Shown here in pieces: positions 5,480-5,588 of a DNA stretch of 5,588 nt (its first letter is position 1; each line of letters opens with the position of its first letter). The position numbers and the translations under genes are program-made. The DNA is from Verrucomicrobiota bacterium (GTDB lineage Bacteria; Verrucomicrobiota; Verrucomicrobiia; Chthoniobacterales; UBA10450). The stretch is from positions 1 to 5,588 of the forward strand of contig QHNF01000109.1 of NCBI GenBank assembly GCA_003218345.1, written 5' to 3'. The notes below the pieces were generated by a model. That model saw only the letters and a program-made list of their open reading frames with translations. It was not told the DNA's origin and searched no databases.

Positions 5480-5588
5480 GTGCCAAAAATCGTTGAAATC
5501 CCAAATATGCTGCTCTGGTCGCAGAGCATCGGAGGGCTAATCATCAATTTCGGCATCATAGAGTTTCAGTCATTGCGATGGATTGAGA
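5480..5588 (+). CDS. Start of an unidentified gene, truncated by the window end
   Basis: A frame opens after TAA 5474-5476 and stays open to the end, with GTG at 5480 and ATG at 5507 as possible starts; at most 36 residues are visible. The peptide begins VPKIVEIPNMLLWSQSIGGL and continues with IINFGIIEFQSLRWIE, mildly hydrophobic with regularly spaced aromatic residues. I do not recognise it, and it does not resemble the start of GcvP or lipoamide dehydrogenase. It would begin 30 bases after gcvH on the same strand, so it could be part of that operon. No Shine-Dalgarno sequence is visible before either start, so even its reality is uncertain. Confidence 0.4.
   Translation, partial: MPKIVEIPNMLLWSQSIGGLIINFGIIEFQSLRWIE

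Overview
This is a bacterial chromosomal window of densely packed housekeeping genes. The best guess for the host is a soil-type Verrucomicrobiota (Chthoniobacterales or Pedosphaera-like). That guess rests on recalled protein style, on a HemQ-type heme enzyme, and on short repeats (TCCAACG heptamers, paired GC-rich hairpins, an ACAGGCTG palindrome) that I associate with that phylum. It is not proven by the sequence.

Layout. Positions 1-985 (+) hold the 3' two thirds of cysS (cysteinyl-tRNA synthetase). A gap at 986-1222 is dominated by a large nested inverted repeat (1007-1139). Positions 1223-1900 (+) encode a stand-alone left-handed beta-helix transferase that resembles the acetyltransferase half of GlmU. 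Three minus-strand genes face it: tRNA-Ser(GGA) at 1957-2041, hemQ (coproheme decarboxylase) at 2055-2876, and a rhomboid/derlin-like membrane protein with a C-terminal zinc-ribbon-like tail at 2993-3775. A divergent intergenic region (3776-3911) with another hairpin element separates these from gcvT (3912-5072, +) and gcvH (5069-5449, +). The two gcv genes overlap by ATGA and encode two proteins of the glycine cleavage system. A reading frame opening at 5480 runs off the right end; it does not look like gcvP.

How the genes relate. CysRS and tRNA-Ser serve translation, HemQ makes heme, and GcvT and GcvH act together in glycine decarboxylation and one-carbon supply. Apart from gcvT-gcvH, and possibly a rhomboid-like/hemQ/tRNA minus-strand unit, nothing suggests that the blocks share a pathway.

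Most notable. I see no new defence or biosynthetic system. The unusual layer is a set of short structured repeats between genes and inside two of them. A heptamer array sits in frame in a linker of cysS. A back-to-back pair of perfect hairpins sits in frame in gcvT, in the only forward frame free of stops. Larger nested inverted repeats lie downstream of cysS and between the divergent rhomboid-like gene and gcvT.
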